Below, piece by piece: positions 26,121 through 35,390 of a DNA stretch of 35,916 nucleotides (its first letter is position 1; the number at the start of each line of letters is the position of its first letter). The notes under the pieces are model-generated. The model saw nothing but the letters and a program-made list of their open reading frames with translations. It did no database searches and was not told where the DNA came from. The position numbers and the translations under genes were made by a program. The stretch is taken from assembly GCA_017880775.1 (NCBI GenBank), contig JADGRQ010000003.1, positions 184,110 to 220,025 of the forward strand, read 5' to 3'. This DNA is from Burkholderiales bacterium. Its GTDB lineage: Bacteria > Pseudomonadota > Gammaproteobacteria > Burkholderiales > SG8-39.

Positions 26121-27110
26121 CTAGATTCTCTTCTCATCCACCGCGAAGCAGGCGACCTGGCCGCGCTCGTCATCGCGCGGTTCCGGGCATTCGGTGCGGC
26201 AGCGGTCATTTGCATGCGGGCAGCGGGGATTGAACGCGCAACCTGAGGGTGGTGCCAGAGGATTTGGCACCTCACCCGCGACCGGCGTGCGCGGCTTGCC
26301 GCTCATCAGCAGATCCGGAATGGCATCGAGCAGCATGCGCGTGTACGGGTGGCGCGGGCGCTCGAACAGCGTCCCGACGTCCGCCAGTTCAACCAGCCGT
26401 CCGAGGTACATCACCCCTACCCGGTCGGCGATGTGCGCGACCACCGCGAGATTGTGCGAGATGAACAGGTATGTCAGGCCGAGTCGCTGCTGCAGCTCCA
26501 GCATCAGGTTGAGGATCTGGGCCTGCACCGATACGTCGAGGGCGGAGGTCGGCTCATCGCATACCAGGAATTCCGGATTGCTGGACAGCGCGCGCGCGAT
26601 TGAAATGCGCTGGCGCTGGCCGCCCGAGAATTCGTGCGGAAACTTGTCGCTGTCCTGCGGATCGAGGCCGACCTGGACCAATAGTTCCGAAACGCGCTCG
26701 TGCAGGGCGGCTTTGCTCGCCGACGCGCCTTGCGCGCGGATCGGCTCGGCGATAATGCTGCCCACCTTCCAGCGCGGATTGAGGCTGGCATAAGGGTCTT
26801 GGAAGATCATCTGCATCCGGCCGCGCAGGCGGTGCGCCTCGGGGCCCGCGACGCCCAGTCCGTCGTACCGTATGCGCCCGCGCGATGGATGGTACAGGCC
26901 GACGATCAGGCGTGCGATGGTGGACTTGCCGCAGCCTGATTCACCCACCAGCGCGAGCGTCTCGCCGCGCCGGATCGAGAACGAAACGCCGTCCACCGCG
27001 CGCAACACCAGTCGGCCCTCGCCCTCGGTCACGCGATTCAGCCACGGGCGGGAAACGTCGAAATCCCGTCCGGCGTTTTCAACCTCGAGCAGGACGCGGT
27101 TATCCGCCAT
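26121..27110 (-). CDS. Dipeptide/oligopeptide ABC transporter ATPase, DppF/OppF type
   Basis: This is the second ATPase of a peptide-class importer. It has 329 residues, with Walker [10 protein letters not shown] near 55-63, the signature [15 protein letters not shown] and Walker [12 protein letters not shown]. The C-terminal peptide-transporter extension has Cys in [14 protein letters not shown]. The ATG at 27110 overlaps the stop of the upstream ATPase gene by 11 bases. It is the last gene of the operon permease-hydrolase-permease-ATPase-ATPase. Confidence 0.92.
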   Translation of the reverse strand: MADNRVLLEVENAGRDFDVSRPWLNRVTEGEGRLVLRAVDGVSFSIRRGETLALVGESGCGKSTIARLIVGLYHPSRGRIRYDGLGVAGPEAHRLRGRMQMIFQDPYASLNPRWKVGSIIAEPIRAQGASASKAALHERVSELLVQVGLDPQDSDKFPHEFSGGQRQRISIARALSSNPEFLVCDEPTSALDVSVQAQILNLMLELQQRLGLTYLFISHNLAVVAHIADRVGVMYLGRLVELADVGTLFERPRHPYTRMLLDAIPDLLMSGKPRTPVAGEVPNPLAPPSGCAFNPRCPHANDRCRTECPEPRDDERGQVACFAVDEKRI

Positions 27111-28077
27111 CGGAGAACAACCAGCATGCCGCGCGTGTTGCGCCGGCCGCGAACAACTCCGGTCGAGTCTCGGTACAGCGCGCGAAGCGCTGCGGGCAGC
27201 GCGGATTGAACGCGCAGCCGGCCGGAATCGCCGTCAGCCGAGGCATCGAACCCTCGATCTGCGCGAGGCGGTCGCGCTGATTCCCCACGCGCGGGATGGA
27301 ATGCATCAGACCGACCGTGTAGGGGTGTCGGGGCTGGTGGATGATGTCGCGCACCGGCCCGATCTCCGCGAGGCGCCCGGCGTACATCACCGCGACGCGG
27401 TCGGCCGTCTCCGCGATCACGCCCATGTCGTGGGTGATCAGCATCACCGCGGTGCCGCGATCGCGCGCTAGGCGCTTGAGCAGCGTGATGATCTGCGCCT
27501 GGATCGAAACGTCGAGCGCGGTGGTGGGTTCGTCGGCGACCACCAGTTGCGGCTCAGCGGCGATGGCGAGCGCGATCACCACCCGCTGGCGCATACCGCC
27601 CGAGAACTGGTGCGGGTAATGATCGATGCGTTGCTCAGGCGCAGGTATTCCGACCTCGGCAAGCAGCGACAATGCGCGCTCGCGCGCCTCGGCGGCGCGG
27701 ACCGGGAGGTGCGTCAGCACGGTTTCGACCAGCTGCTCGCCTATCGTATACAGCGGATTGAGCGAAGTAAGCGGGTCCTGGAAGATCGCGCCGATGCGCC
27801 GGCCGCGGATGCGGCGCAGTTCCTCGCGCGGGAGGTTGTCGATGCGGCGTCCCTCGAGCCTCACCTCGCCCGCGGCGATGCGGCCCGGCGGTTCCAGCAG
27901 TCCGATGATCGCCATCCCGGTGAGCGACTTGCCTGCGCCGGATTCTCCGACCACGCCCAGCACCTCGCCCGGGGCGATCCCGAAGGACACGTCGTCGACC
28001 GCGACCAGCGTCCGGCGGCGCGTCGGGAACTCGACGCGCAGGTTGCGGACTTCGAGCAGCGGGGCGGCGGTGCTCAA
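27100..28077 (-). CDS. Dipeptide/oligopeptide ABC transporter ATPase, DppD/OppD type
   Basis: This is the first ATPase of the transporter, 325 residues from a TTG at 28077 that overlaps the stop of the permease gene. It has Walker [10 protein letters not shown] near 41-49, signature [15 protein letters not shown], Walker [14 protein letters not shown] and the Cys-rich end [14 protein letters not shown]. The frame is open for 128 more codons upstream, but that is a shadow of the permease gene. The start [11 protein letters not shown] is standard for OppD-type subunits. Confidence 0.91.
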   Translation of the reverse strand: MSTAAPLLEVRNLRVEFPTRRRTLVAVDDVSFGIAPGEVLGVVGESGAGKSLTGMAIIGLLEPPGRIAAGEVRLEGRRIDNLPREELRRIRGRRIGAIFQDPLTSLNPLYTIGEQLVETVLTHLPVRAAEARERALSLLAEVGIPAPEQRIDHYPHQFSGGMRQRVVIALAIAAEPQLVVADEPTTALDVSIQAQIITLLKRLARDRGTAVMLITHDMGVIAETADRVAVMYAGRLAEIGPVRDIIHQPRHPYTVGLMHSIPRVGNQRDRLAQIEGSMPRLTAIPAGCAFNPRCPQRFARCTETRPELFAAGATRAACWLFSDGG

Positions 28078-28988
28078 CGCAGCTTCGGATTGAGCGCGTC
28101 GCGCAGCCAATCGCCCAGCAGGTTGACCGACAACACCAGCAGGATCAGCGCGACGCCCGGGAACACCGTGATCCACCACTCGCCGGAGAACAGGAAATCG
28201 TTGCCGATGCGGATCAGCGTGCCGAGCGAAGGTTGCGTGGGCGGCACGCCCACCCCGAGAAAGGACAGCGTGGCCTCGGTAATGATCGCGGTGGCGACGT
28301 GGATGGTGCCGATCACCAGCACCGGGCCGGTGACGTTCGGCAGCACGTGCGCGAGCATGATCGCGGGCGGCGAACGCCCGACCACGCGAGCGGCCTGGAC
28401 GTACTCCTTGTTCTTTTCGACCAGCGTCGAGCCGCGCACCGTGCGCGCGTATTGCACCCATCCCGATACCCCGATGGCAAGCACCAGCACCGGAACGGCG
28501 ATGCTGTCATGCGCGTCGTTCGGCAGGGCGACCCGTGCGATGCCGTCGATCAACAGCGCGATCAGGATGGCGGGGAATGACAGCTGGATGTCGGCGACGC
28601 GCATGATGAACGCGTCCAGCCGCCCGCCCATATAGCCCGACAGCAGGCCGAGCGACACCCCGAGCACCAGCGCGAGCGCCACCGCAGCGAGACCGACGCC
28701 CAGCGAAATTCGCGCGCCGTACATGATCGTCGAGAGAATGTCCCGGCCCTGGTCATCGGTGCCCAGCGGGTACCTGGCCGCTCCGCCTGCGGTCCAGGCG
28801 GGCGGGGAGAACGCATCGTTCAGGTTGAGCGATGACAGATCGAACGGATTGTGCGGCGCCAGCCAGGGCGCAAACACGGCGCCCGCCACGCAAACCAGCG
28901 TCATCAGTGCGGCGAGGACGGTGACCGGTGATCTGCGAAAGCTGTAGGCGAGATCGTGATCCCAGAACCGCTCCAGCGCCGCTTTCAA
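28074..28988 (-). CDS. Peptide ABC transporter permease, DppC/OppC type
   Basis: This is an inner-membrane permease of 304 residues with about six hydrophobic segments. The N-terminal OppC-type segment (SPVTVLAALMTLVCVAG) is followed by the periplasmic PLGTDDQGRDILS motif of this class. The cytoplasmic EAA loop that docks the ATPase is VQAARVVGRSPPAIMLAHVLPN near 195. The start appears to be a TTG at 28988, 20 bases after the amidohydrolase stop. It ends overlapping the OppD-type gene. Confidence 0.9.
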   Translation of the reverse strand: MKAALERFWDHDLAYSFRRSPVTVLAALMTLVCVAGAVFAPWLAPHNPFDLSSLNLNDAFSPPAWTAGGAARYPLGTDDQGRDILSTIMYGARISLGVGLAAVALALVLGVSLGLLSGYMGGRLDAFIMRVADIQLSFPAILIALLIDGIARVALPNDAHDSIAVPVLVLAIGVSGWVQYARTVRGSTLVEKNKEYVQAARVVGRSPPAIMLAHVLPNVTGPVLVIGTIHVATAIITEATLSFLGVGVPPTQPSLGTLIRIGNDFLFSGEWWITVFPGVALILLVLSVNLLGDWLRDALNPKLR

Positions 28989-29008
28989 AGCCGCAACGCC
29001 CGTTCCCG

Positions 29009-30193
29009 CTATCGGAGCGGCAATGCATCCTCGACCAGCGCCGCGAGATAACCGGCGCCGAACGGGATCACGTCGTCGTTGAAATCATAGCCGGGATTGT
29101 GCAGGAAGCAGCCGTTTGGCCCGCCGCCCTGTCCGAGAAACACGTAGGCGCCGGGCCGCGCCAGCAGCATGTACGAGAAATCCTCGCCGCCCATGGTCGG
29201 ATCGGCATCGCGCACCACGTTCACCGCGCCGAACACGCGCTCCCCGACGCTGGCCGCGAACTCCGCTTCGCGCTCGGTGTTGACCGTTGCCGGGTAGCCG
29301 CGGCGGTAGTTGAGCGTCGCGGTGCATTCGAGCGCCCCGGCCACCTGAGTGGCGATCTCCTTGACGCGCCGCTCGGCCAGCACGCGCGTTTCCGCGCGAA
29401 ACGTGCGCACGGTTCCGATCAGCTTGACGCCATCCGGGATTACGTTGAAGGCGCCGAGCTGCGAGGTCTGCATCGAGCAGATGCTCACCACGATCGAATC
29501 GAGCGCGCTGACGTTGCGGCTCGCGATGGTCTGCAATGCGCTGATCACCTGCGCGGCCGCGACCACCGGGTCGGCCGTCAAATGCGGCATCGCGGCGTGG
29601 CCTCCTTTGCCGCGTATTTCGATCTGGATCTCGTCGGTTGCCGCCATCACCGGCCCCGGGCGCACCGCCATCTTGCCCGGCGGAAGGCCGGGCCAGTTGT
29701 GCAGGGCGTATACCTCGTTCGCCGGAAACCGGTCGAACAGGCCTTCGCGCACCATCAGATCGCCGCCGCCGCCGCCTTCTTCCGCGGGTTGGAAGATCAG
29801 GTAGGCCGTACCGTCGAAATTGCGCGTTTCCTGCAGGTACCGCGCGGCCGCGAGCAACATGGTGGTGTGGCCGTCGTGGCCGCAGGCGTGCATCCTTCCC
29901 GCGTGCTGCGACTTGTGCGCGAAGCTGTTGTTCTCGTGCATCGGCAGGCAGTCCATGTCGGCGCGTAGCCCGATCGCGCGGCGGCTGCCGCTTTGGCGCC
30001 CGTTCACCACGCCGACCACGCCGGTCTTGGCGAGCCCGCGGTGCACTTCGATGCCCCAGCCTGAAAGCCGGTCGGCGACGATTTGCGCGGTGCGCGACTC
30101 CTCGAACGCGAGTTCGGGATGCGCATGGATGTCGCGCCGGATTCCGATGAAATCCTGATGGTATTTGCGGACGGCGTCGACGGGGTTCGCCAT
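29009..30193 (-). CDS. M20-family metal-dependent amidohydrolase
   Basis: This 394-residue enzyme belongs to the M20 amidohydrolases (hippurate hydrolase, N-acyl amino acid and carboxypeptidase relatives). Metal-binding motifs are visible: HACGHDGHTTM near 100, FQPAEEGGGG near 130, ALHNWPGL near 160 and GGEDFSYML near 350. The dimerisation domain begins GKGGHAAMPHLTADPV. The ATG at 30193 has a ribosome binding site (AGGAGC). The frame is open 337 codons upstream, but that part only shadows the permease gene. It lies between the two permease genes, so it probably hydrolyses what the transporter imports. No signal peptide is seen, so cytoplasmic. Confidence 0.92.
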   Translation of the reverse strand: MANPVDAVRKYHQDFIGIRRDIHAHPELAFEESRTAQIVADRLSGWGIEVHRGLAKTGVVGVVNGRQSGSRRAIGLRADMDCLPMHENNSFAHKSQHAGRMHACGHDGHTTMLLAAARYLQETRNFDGTAYLIFQPAEEGGGGGDLMVREGLFDRFPANEVYALHNWPGLPPGKMAVRPGPVMAATDEIQIEIRGKGGHAAMPHLTADPVVAAAQVISALQTIASRNVSALDSIVVSICSMQTSQLGAFNVIPDGVKLIGTVRTFRAETRVLAERRVKEIATQVAGALECTATLNYRRGYPATVNTEREAEFAASVGERVFGAVNVVRDADPTMGGEDFSYMLLARPGAYVFLGQGGGPNGCFLHNPGYDFNDDVIPFGAGYLAALVEDALPLR

Positions 30194-30204
30194 GGTTGCT
30201 CCTG

Positions 30205-31188
30205 CTAGTGTGCTGCAATGGTTCGATCGATGCGCAAGCGCGGGTCGACGGCGTAGTAGAGCAGGTCGACCACAAGGTTGATTATGACGAAGAAAAGCGC
30301 GGTCAGGCACAAATAGGCCGCCATCACCGGAACGTCGGCAAAGTTCACCGCCTGGATGAACAGCAAACCCATTCCCGGCCACTGGAACACCGTCTCGGTG
30401 ATGATCGCGAACGCGATGATCGCGCCGAGCTGTAGCCCGGTGATCGTGATGACCGGCACCAGCGTGTTTTTCAGCGCGTGCCCGAAGTGCACCGCGCTGT
30501 CGGTGAGGCCGCGCGCGCGCGCGAACTTGATGTAGTCGGTCCTCAGCACCTCGAGCATTTCGGAGCGCACCAGCCGCTGGATCAGCGTCATCTGGAACAA
30601 TCCGAGCGTGATAGCGGGCAGGATCAGCGCCTTCAGCCCGGACGCCGTGAAGAATCCGCTGGTCCACCAGCCGATCGCGACGGTGTCTCCGCGCCCGAAG
30701 GAAGGCAGCCATCCGAGGAGCACCGCGAACACCAGGATCAGCAGGATCCCGATCAGGAACGTCGGCAACGACACGCCGATCAGCGAGACCGCGAGAAACA
30801 CGTGCGAGATCCAGGATCCGCGCCTGAGCGCCGTGTACACGCCAAGCGCAATGCCCACCACCAGCGCAAATAGCCCTGCAACGAAGGACAGTTCGAGCGT
30901 GGCGGGTAACCTTTCGATGATCAGGGTCTTGACCGGGCGAATCTGCCTGAGCGACAGACCGAATTCGCCTTGCGCCGCGCGCACGACGAAGTTCGCGTAC
31001 TGAACGTAGAACGGCTGATCGAGACCGAGCATTTGCGTCATGCGCGTGCGGTCCTCGGGCGTGGCGTCCTGGCCGAGCATGAACACCACCGGATCGCCAA
31101 CGAAACGGAACAGCGAAAAGGCGATGAGCCCCACTGCGAGCATCACCATGACGGCCTGTGCGAGGCGACGAATGACGAAGGCGAGCAT
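30205..31188 (-). CDS. Peptide ABC transporter permease, DppB/OppB type
   Basis: This permease of 327 residues is the first gene of the operon. It has the standard N-terminus (IRRLAQAVMVMLAVGLIAF), DQPFYVQYANFV, and an EAA loop MLEVLRTDYIKFARARGL near 225. It ends YAVDPRLRI, a family signature. About six hydrophobic segments are visible. It is divergent from mutY with 58 bp between the starts. No periplasmic binding-protein gene lies upstream or downstream, which is unusual for this class. Confidence 0.92.
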   Translation of the reverse strand: MLAFVIRRLAQAVMVMLAVGLIAFSLFRFVGDPVVFMLGQDATPEDRTRMTQMLGLDQPFYVQYANFVVRAAQGEFGLSLRQIRPVKTLIIERLPATLELSFVAGLFALVVGIALGVYTALRRGSWISHVFLAVSLIGVSLPTFLIGILLILVFAVLLGWLPSFGRGDTVAIGWWTSGFFTASGLKALILPAITLGLFQMTLIQRLVRSEMLEVLRTDYIKFARARGLTDSAVHFGHALKNTLVPVITITGLQLGAIIAFAIITETVFQWPGMGLLFIQAVNFADVPVMAAYLCLTALFFVIINLVVDLLYYAVDPRLRIDRTIAAH

Positions 31189-31194
31189 CGAATG

Positions 31195-31223
31195 ATCTTG
31201 CCAAGTTGGCCGGAGCCCGTCAA
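31195..31223 (-). promoter_or_regulatory. Possible promoter of the ABC transporter operon
   Basis: On the minus strand TTGACG (31223-31218) is followed after 17 bases by CAAGAT (31200-31195). The -35 is good, the -10 weak (three of six). The -10 ends six bases before the ATG at 31188, so the transcript could be nearly leaderless. Confidence 0.35.
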
Positions 31224-31234
31224 ACGCCGCGCAT

Positions 31235-31240
31235 TAGAAT
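31235..31240 (+). promoter_or_regulatory. -10-like box just before mutY
   Basis: TAGAAT lies exactly six bases before the GTG start of mutY, with no Shine-Dalgarno sequence between them and no clear -35. It resembles the box before tolB. Confidence 0.3.
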
Positions 31241-31246
31241 GCGGCA

Positions 31247-32302
31247 GTGCCTGATTTCGCAAGCCGAATATCTGCCTGGCAGCTCCGGTCGGGGCGTCAT
31301 CAGCTGCCCTGGCAGCGCGACCGCGGTCCCTACCGCGTCTGGATCTCCGAGATCATGCTGCAGCAGACCCAGGTTACGGCGGTGATCCCGTACTTCGAGC
31401 GCTTCATCGAACGCTTTCCGTCCATGGCCGCGCTTGCGGCGGCTGCGGAAGACGAGGTGCTCAAACTGTGGAGCGGGCTTGGGTACTACGCTCGCGGCCG
31501 CAACTTGCTGCGCGCTGCGCAAATCATCGTCACCGAGCGTGGCGGGCGGCTGCCGCGCGATCCGGCTGCGCTCGCGTCGCTTCCCGGCGTCGGCCGCTCG
31601 ACCGCCGCGGCAATTGCGGTGTTTTCCTTCGGTGCGCGTGCCGCAATCCTCGACGGCAATGTGAAGCGCGTGCTCGCGCGTTGCTTCGGCATCGAAGGAT
31701 TTCCCGGTGCATCGGCGGTCGAGCGGCGGTTATGGTCGCTTGCGGAAGCGCTGCTGCCTGCGAGGGGCGTGGAGCGCTATACGCAGGGGTTGATGGACCT
31801 GGGCGCGACGATTTGCACGCGCAATCGGCCGCAGTGCGAGCGCTGCCCGGTGGCTGAACTCTGCGTCGCGCGGCGAACCGGAAGAGTGGATGAGCTTCCC
31901 GAGGCGCGGCCTCGCAAGGCCGTGCCAAGACGGCGCGCTACCTGGATCGTTCTACGGCATCGTGGGCAGGTTCTGCTCGAACGCAGGCCGAGCGCGGGGC
32001 TTTGGGGCGGCTTGTGGGCGTTTCCGGAGCTCGGGCGCGAAGCTGCCGCAGAGTATTGCAGACGCGAGCTCGGTTGTACGCTCGCCGGGGAACGTCGTCT
32101 CGCTCCGATCGAGCATGGCTTCACCCATTTCAAGCTTACGATCAGCCCGCTTCTGTGCGATGTGGCGCGCTCCACGCCGCGCGCCGAGCAGTCGGGACGC
32201 ATCTGGCTTTCGATCGAGGACGCGGCACAGGCCGCGGTACCGACGCCGGTGAGAAAGTTGTTGCGCAATCTCGTCGTCCCCGCGAAAGCGGGGACCCAGT
32301 AG
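31247..32302 (+). CDS. mutY: Adenine DNA glycosylase MutY
   Basis: MutY removes adenine mispaired with 8-oxoguanine. The 351-residue protein has catalytic E35 in ISEIMLQQTQ, a helix-hairpin-helix LPGVGRSTAAAI near 110-121 and catalytic D134 in LDGNVKRV. The iron-sulfur cysteines are C188, C195, C198 and C204 (Cx6CxxCx5C). A C-terminal NUDIX-like domain recognises 8-oxoG (GLWGGLWAFPE). The start is GTG 31247. The last ten residues, VVPAKAGTQ and the residue before, are encoded by a palindromic repeat and are probably not original to the gene. Confidence 0.94.
   Translation: MPDFASRISAWQLRSGRHQLPWQRDRGPYRVWISEIMLQQTQVTAVIPYFERFIERFPSMAALAAAAEDEVLKLWSGLGYYARGRNLLRAAQIIVTERGGRLPRDPAALASLPGVGRSTAAAIAVFSFGARAAILDGNVKRVLARCFGIEGFPGASAVERRLWSLAEALLPARGVERYTQGLMDLGATICTRNRPQCERCPVAELCVARRTGRVDELPEARPRKAVPRRRATWIVLRHRGQVLLERRPSAGLWGGLWAFPELGREAAAEYCRRELGCTLAGERRLAPIEHGFTHFKLTISPLLCDVARSTPRAEQSGRIWLSIEDAAQAAVPTPVRKLLRNLVVPAKAGTQ
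32276..32295. repeat. REP-like palindrome at the end of mutY
   Basis: GTCCCCGC, the loop GAAA and GCGGGGAC form a perfect 8-bp hairpin, followed by CCAGT. This is the common proteobacterial extragenic palindrome core (CCCGCGAAAGCGGG). It overlaps the last codons of mutY and sits just before the convergent LON-domain gene, 38 bases from its stop. It could serve as a bidirectional terminator or mRNA stabiliser; no T-run follows. No second copy was seen in this window. Confidence 0.8.
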
Positions 32303-32332
32303 CTGCGTGTCGGCACTGTCCCACAACTCTGG

Positions 32333-32926
32333 TTAACCGCTGGCGCCGCCGCGCACCAGCGCGGCGTGCAGCACTTCCAGACGTCCGAGTCCGGTGTCCA
32401 TTTCAAGCAACTCCTGCTTCGTTGCCAGCGGCAGCGGCAACAGCTCGGCGAGCCGTGCGCTCACCCAGTTACACGAATCGTATCGACACGGTGGTTCGAC
32501 CAGATCTGCTTGGCTTTCGATCGCGCGCCTGAGTAACTGCGCGCCCAGCGCGAGACGTGGAGGTAGCTCGGCGTCCTGCTCGGGCGCAAGCAGTTCGACG
32601 TCGGCACGAAGCAGACCGTTCTTCTCGGTACGATGATCGATGACCCGGAACCGCCGCTCGCCCAGCGCGCGCACGTTAAGGACACCGAGCTGCGGCATGT
32701 CCCAGGTCGCGATGCGCGCCGTACAGCCGACGAGCGCCGGTAACGCAGGCTCCCCGACTTCGTGGCCTTCCAGAATCAGACAAACGCCGAATACCGCATT
32801 GGTCCGCAGGCATTCCTTCGCCATCTCCAGGTAGCGCTGCTCGAACAGCTTGAGCGGCAGCCGGCCACCTGGAAACAGCACGGTGTGCAGCGGAAACAGG
32901 GGCAGGTTCGCAATGCGCTCGCTCAT
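32333..32926 (-). CDS. LON N-terminal substrate-binding-domain protein
   Basis: This 197-residue protein consists of a LON-type substrate-binding domain without the ATPase and protease parts. It starts [22 protein letters not shown] near residue 8, the typical beginning of the domain. Later motifs are ERRFRVIDH and the C-terminal helical segment [17 protein letters not shown]. The function of stand-alone versions is not established. The ATG overlaps the ubiX stop (ATGA), so it is co-transcribed at the end of ptsN-hprK-rapZ-ubiX. It converges with mutY. Confidence 0.87.
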   Translation of the reverse strand: MSERIANLPLFPLHTVLFPGGRLPLKLFEQRYLEMAKECLRTNAVFGVCLILEGHEVGEPALPALVGCTARIATWDMPQLGVLNVRALGERRFRVIDHRTEKNGLLRADVELLAPEQDAELPPRLALGAQLLRRAIESQADLVEPPCRYDSCNWVSARLAELLPLPLATKQELLEMDTGLGRLEVLHAALVRGGASG

Positions 32927-33543
32927 CCAGCAGGCTGCTCGCCCCAGCGAGCGACCAGCGCGTGTTCGACGCCGAGGTTGTCGAGGATCCTGGCGACGAC
33001 GAAGTCCACCAGATCCTGGATGCTTTTCGGCCGGTGATAGAAACCCGGCGAAGGGGGAATGATCACGCAGCCCAGGCGCGCAAGCTTGAGCATGTTTTCG
33101 AGGTGCAGCGCCGAGAACGGCGTCTCGCGCGGCACCAGCACCAGCCGCCGGCCTTCCTTCAGCGCAACGTCGGCTGCGCGCTCGATCAGATTGTCTGCCA
33201 GCCCCGCGGCAATCGCCGCGAGCGTGCCCATCGAGCACGGGCACACGATCATCGCATCGGGCGGATTGGAACCCGACGCGATCGGAGCGTTCCAGTCATC
33301 GCGACCGAACACCTTCAATCTTCCCGTCGCCGCGGGATAACGCTCGATCAGCGTCCGCTCCGCATCGGCGGCGCGCGCAGGCAGCGAAAATCCGAGTTCC
33401 TGCTTGGCCACGATCTGTGCCGCCTGCGAATACACCAGCAGCACGTCGTGGCCGGCCTGCACCAGGCATTCCAGCAGCCGCAGGCCGTAAGGCATGCCCG
33501 ACGCCCCGGTCCAGGCGAGAGCGATGCGTGCCGGAACCCTCAC
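32923..33543 (-). CDS. ubiX: Flavin prenyltransferase UbiX
   Basis: UbiX makes the prenylated FMN cofactor used by the UbiD decarboxylase in ubiquinone synthesis. From the GTG at 33543, which overlaps the rapZ stop, it has 206 residues. FMN-binding motifs are [17 protein letters not shown] near the start and [25 protein letters not shown] by position about 105-129. [20 protein letters not shown] and [13 protein letters not shown] follow, as in the family. The frame extends upstream into rapZ but is not conserved there. ubiD is not in the window. Confidence 0.94.
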   Translation of the reverse strand: MRVPARIALAWTGASGMPYGLRLLECLVQAGHDVLLVYSQAAQIVAKQELGFSLPARAADAERTLIERYPAATGRLKVFGRDDWNAPIASGSNPPDAMIVCPCSMGTLAAIAAGLADNLIERAADVALKEGRRLVLVPRETPFSALHLENMLKLARLGCVIIPPSPGFYHRPKSIQDLVDFVVARILDNLGVEHALVARWGEQPAG

Positions 33544-34403
33544 GCGCGAAGATCCTTGGTGTCGCTTGCCAGACCGCGGTGCCGTACCAGCACGGGCCAT
33601 TCGATGCGGAAGCTCGCCGCCAGCTTCTCTGCGAGATAGACCGAGCGGTGCTTTCCGCCGGTGCAACCGATCGCGACGGTAAGGTAGCTGCGGTTGTCGC
33701 GCACCAGTTCCGGCAGCCAGCGCCCGAGAAACTGCCGGACATCGGCATACAGCCGCTGAGCCAGTTCCTGCCGTTCGAGATACTCGATCACCGGCGCGTC
33801 CCGCCCGGTGAGCGGCCTCAACCTCTCGTCATAGTGCGGGTTAGGCAGCATGCGGGCGTCGATCAGCCAATCGGCATCGAGCGGGATCCCCTGGCTGTAG
33901 CTGAACGATTCGAACAGCAGCGTAACGGGTCCGGTGCCGATCTCGAGCAGCGCGCGGATCCAGTCGCGCAGCGCCTTCGGCAGCAGGTCGCTGGTATCGA
34001 TGTGGTGGCCGAGGTCGGCTGCGCCTGCGAGCATCGCGCGCTCCTGCTCGATCGCCTCGGCGAGCGTGAGGCCGCTGCCGCTGCTGGTGAGCGGATGCCT
34101 GCGCCGGGTCTCGGAGAAACGCCGCATCAGCGATTCGTGCGACGCATCGAGAAACAGCACGCGGCAATCGATTCCCTGCGTCTTGAGCCGCGCGACGGTC
34201 TCCGGTAGCGCCGAAAGTGCCGCGCTGCGCGCGTCGACGGCGACGGCCGCGCGCGATTGACCCGCGTCTTCGAGAAAATTCACGACGTCGAACAGCAGCG
34301 TCGCGGGCAGGTTGTCGACGCAGTAGTACCCCGCATCGGCAAGGACGTTGAGCGCGATGCTCTTGCCGGAACCCGACAGCCCGCTGACCAGAATGAGTTG
34401 CAT
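33540..34403 (-). CDS. rapZ: RNase adapter protein RapZ
   Basis: RapZ is a nucleotide-binding protein; in E. coli it targets GlmZ sRNA to RNase E to control amino-sugar synthesis. The 287-residue protein has Walker A GLSGSGKS at 8-15, then [13 protein letters not shown]. It has Walker B-like [26 protein letters not shown] by position about 98-120 and the C-terminal [15 protein letters not shown]. The gene lies 60 bp after hprK in the usual order, and overlaps ubiX. Its role in betaproteobacteria is less certain than in enterics. Confidence 0.94.
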   Translation of the reverse strand: MQLILVSGLSGSGKSIALNVLADAGYYCVDNLPATLLFDVVNFLEDAGQSRAAVAVDARSAALSALPETVARLKTQGIDCRVLFLDASHESLMRRFSETRRRHPLTSSGSGLTLAEAIEQERAMLAGAADLGHHIDTSDLLPKALRDWIRALLEIGTGPVTLLFESFSYSQGIPLDADWLIDARMLPNPHYDERLRPLTGRDAPVIEYLERQELAQRLYADVRQFLGRWLPELVRDNRSYLTVAIGCTGGKHRSVYLAEKLAASFRIEWPVLVRHRGLASDTKDLRA

Positions 34404-34463
34404 GGCGGTGTGATTCCGCCAGCATAAGACAAAACGGCCCGCGGTGGCGCCGGACCGCGCCCC

Positions 34464-35390
34464 TTAGACGCCGCGCCCGATCGCGCCTTTCTGGCGCGCG
34501 ACGAACTCGGCGGTTGAATCGAAGCCGCGCAGCTGCAGAATGTAGTTGCGCACCGCCGCCTCGAGCAGCACCGCGAGGTTGCGGCCCGCCGCCACCGGCA
34601 GGATCACCTTGCGGACCGTGACGCCGAGGATTTCCTCCGCCAGCTCGGCGAGCGGCAGGCGCTCAGCCTCGCGGCCTTCCACGGGTTTCTCCAGGTGCAC
34701 GATCAGCTTGAGGCGCATTTTCGGGCGCACCGCGGTCTGGCCGAAGATGGTGCGGATATTGAGCACGCCGAGGCCGCGCACCTCGAGGAAGTCCTTCAGC
34801 AGCGGCGGGCAGCGCCCTTCGAGGGTTTTAGTCGCAATGCGCGAAAGCTCGACCACATCGTCCGCCACCAGCCCATGGCCGCGACTGATCAGCTCCAGTC
34901 CCAGTTCGCTCTTGCCCACGCCCGACTCACCCGTGATCAGCACGCCCAGACCGAGCACGTCCATCAAAACGCCATGGCGCGTGGTGGACTCGGCCAGCGC
35001 TTTTGCGAGGTACCGGGCCAGGGTTTCGATCACGCCAGGCGCGGGCAATGGCGTGGTGAACAGCGCGGCACGCCCGGTACCCGCGCCGTCGATCAGCTCT
35101 TCAGAAGGGACAAGTCCGTCGGCGAGGATCACTGCGCAGGGATTGCCCGCGAGCAGCTTGGCAACGAACTCGCGGCGCGCCTCAGCGTTCTCGCCGGCGA
35201 CAAAATCCGCCTCGAGCCGGCCTAGAACCTGGATGCTGTTGGGATGGGTGAGGTTGAGGTGGCCGATCAGCGACGCGGCGGCCGCGGCATCGCGGCGAAC
35301 GGACATGCCGTCGCCTTGCCCGCCCAGCCGCGTGAGCTGGAGCGCCCGGCAGTTGTCGTCATACAACTGCTTGACGTTGACCTGCCACAT
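34464..35390 (-). CDS. hprK: HPr kinase/phosphorylase HprK
   Basis: HprK phosphorylates and dephosphorylates the PTS protein HPr on a serine. The 308-residue protein has an N-terminal domain (VKQLYDDN, GHLNLTHPNSIQVLG), Walker A GESGVGKS at 154-161 and the signature EVRGLGVLNIRTIFG near 225. The ATG at 35390 gives the family start MWQVNVKQLYDDN and lies inside the ptsN gene, overlapping its end by 32 bases. Proteobacteria with ptsN and hprK but no sugar PTS use them in the regulatory PTS-Ntr system. Confidence 0.94.
   Translation of the reverse strand: MWQVNVKQLYDDNCRALQLTRLGGQGDGMSVRRDAAAAASLIGHLNLTHPNSIQVLGRLEADFVAGENAEARREFVAKLLAGNPCAVILADGLVPSEELIDGAGTGRAALFTTPLPAPGVIETLARYLAKALAESTTRHGVLMDVLGLGVLITGESGVGKSELGLELISRGHGLVADDVVELSRIATKTLEGRCPPLLKDFLEVRGLGVLNIRTIFGQTAVRPKMRLKLIVHLEKPVEGREAERLPLAELAEEILGVTVRKVILPVAAGRNLAVLLEAAVRNYILQLRGFDSTAEFVARQKGAIGRGV

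Noticed and set aside
30194-31204. Large in-frame N-terminal extension of the M20 amidohydrolase
   Set aside because: It lies over the permease gene in another frame; the hydrolase has a good ribosome binding site and a family-typical start at 30193.
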